64,000 nt of DNA from assembly GCF_025532145.1 (NCBI RefSeq), contig NZ_ARXS01000004.1, positions 62,001-126,000 on the forward strand. The letters run 5' to 3'. This document shows, in pieces, positions 63,462 to 64,000 of the stretch. The DNA comes from Alloalcanivorax balearicus MACL04. Lineage in GTDB: Bacteria > Pseudomonadota > Gammaproteobacteria > Pseudomonadales > Alcanivoracaceae. A program made the position numbers and the translations under genes. How positions within the stretch are numbered: position 1 is the first letter of the stretch; every line of letters starts with the position of its first letter. The notes under the pieces were generated by a model. That model ran no database searches. It worked only from the letters and a program-made list of their open reading frames with translations, and was not told where the DNA came from.

Positions 63462-64000
63462 CTATAGTGGTCCATGCAAGGGGCATGCCTTGTCATGTGT
63501 GCTAACGCGGCGAAAGAAACTCCCCAGTATCTCTCCAAGCTCGGCGGGAGAAGCCAATTGCGGGGCATGCCCTGTATCGAGAGTGGCGACTTCGGCCCCG
63601 GGAACCTGTTGTTGCATCCAGCGCTGCGCCGCTAGGATCACCGAGCGGTCATGCAACGCTTCCACGTAGAGGCGTGGTAGTGTGCCAAAGCGTTCTGCTG
63701 TCCAGTGTGCGACGCCGGCGCGAACACCTTCCGGTTGCGGCGTGAGCTGCCGGGCGGCGGCCCAGGCGGGCGCATCGTCGACGTCCTGAAAGAAGATGTC
63801 GCGGGCCGAGGCGGGTGGCACTTCGCTGTAGCGGCGTGCTTCGTCCCAGATCAAGTGTGGGCCTATGCCGGCGGCGGCGGGATTCCGCTGGACCAGATGC
63901 CGGGTCAGGTCGGCGAACCCGGTGCCCGTGGGCAACATCATTCCGGCCACGTAGGCGACGCCGGCAATGCGGTCAGGGCGATTCTCCGCCGCCTGGGTGG
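63462..64000 (-). CDS. Alpha/beta hydrolase (esterase-type), N-terminal part outside the window
   Basis: About 179 C-terminal residues, running off the right end of the window. The frame continues upstream of ATG 63950 (AENRPDRIAGVAYVAGMMLP), so the start is outside. FFQDVDDAPAWAAARQLTPQP, YVEALHDRSVILAAQRWMQQ and TLDTGHAPQLASPAELGEIL, with the acid and the catalytic His, match the plant-esterase/EstC-like alpha/beta hydrolases. It precedes the binding-protein gene by 52 bases on the same strand, so it may be the first gene of the transporter transcript. Confidence 0.78.
   Translation of the reverse strand, partial: TQAAENRPDRIAGVAYVAGMMLPTGTGFADLTRHLVQRNPAAAGIGPHLIWDEARRYSEVPPASARDIFFQDVDDAPAWAAARQLTPQPEGVRAGVAHWTAERFGTLPRLYVEALHDRSVILAAQRWMQQQVPGAEVATLDTGHAPQLASPAELGEILGSFFRRVSTHDKACPLHGPL

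Overview
The window is a continuous chromosomal segment from a high-GC gammaproteobacterium. It opens with the conserved order pilP-pilQ-aroK-aroB-damX-gltB-gltD-hemE, followed by bioB-F-H-C-D, and is very rich in acyl-CoA enzymes. This fits a marine lipid and hydrocarbon degrader of the Alcanivorax/Alloalcanivorax type; that assignment is inferred from gene order and content, not from a search. I saw no rRNA or tRNA gene, transposase, phage gene, integrase or CRISPR array.

Layout. 0-12.7 kb is housekeeping: type IV pilus secretin, shikimate enzymes, a SPOR protein, glutamate synthase and uroporphyrinogen decarboxylase. 12.9-17.5 kb holds a lower-GC orphan gene, a hotdog thioesterase, phhB, an acyl-CoA dehydrogenase, a ComB-family phosphatase and comF. 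17.5-22.2 kb is the biotin operon, preceded by a BirA-type operator that overlaps the start of divergent comF. 22.3-25.1 kb has an NHL-propeller lipoprotein and a PhaC-like hydrolase.

25.1-37.9 kb is an accessory catabolic island: LysR regulator, iron-type alcohol dehydrogenase, a complete Liv/HAAT ABC importer, then a convergent operon of acyl-CoA dehydrogenase, SDR, APH-like kinase and acyl-CoA synthetase. The last four match the enzyme classes of the Pseudomonas putida levulinate (lva) pathway and the domains of animal ACAD10/11. I infer a route for uptake and catabolism of gamma-hydroxy or gamma-keto acids. This is the most interesting system in the window.

38.2-43.8 kb holds PutA, arginase and ornithine cyclodeaminase, which together form a short arginine-to-glutamate route. 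43.9-50.2 kb is a second acyl-CoA island under a TetR regulator: SCPx-type thiolase, two MaoC hotdog proteins, an MFE-2-like SDR, enoyl-CoA hydratase and an acyl-CoA ligase. These are the parts of the peroxisomal branched-chain beta-oxidation pathway as separate bacterial genes.

50.3-64 kb contains an Lrp-type regulator, leuA, a glutamine amidotransferase, envelope proteins (META lipoprotein, MtgA, a small secreted protein, SulP transporter, PHP lipoprotein) and a transport set (hydrolase, substrate-binding protein, ATPase, permease, deaminase). In that set an intrinsic terminator separates the binding-protein gene from the ATPase gene. Four palindromic REP-like elements sharing a core sequence lie between genes at about 13.7, 22.3, 52.8 and 62.3 kb.
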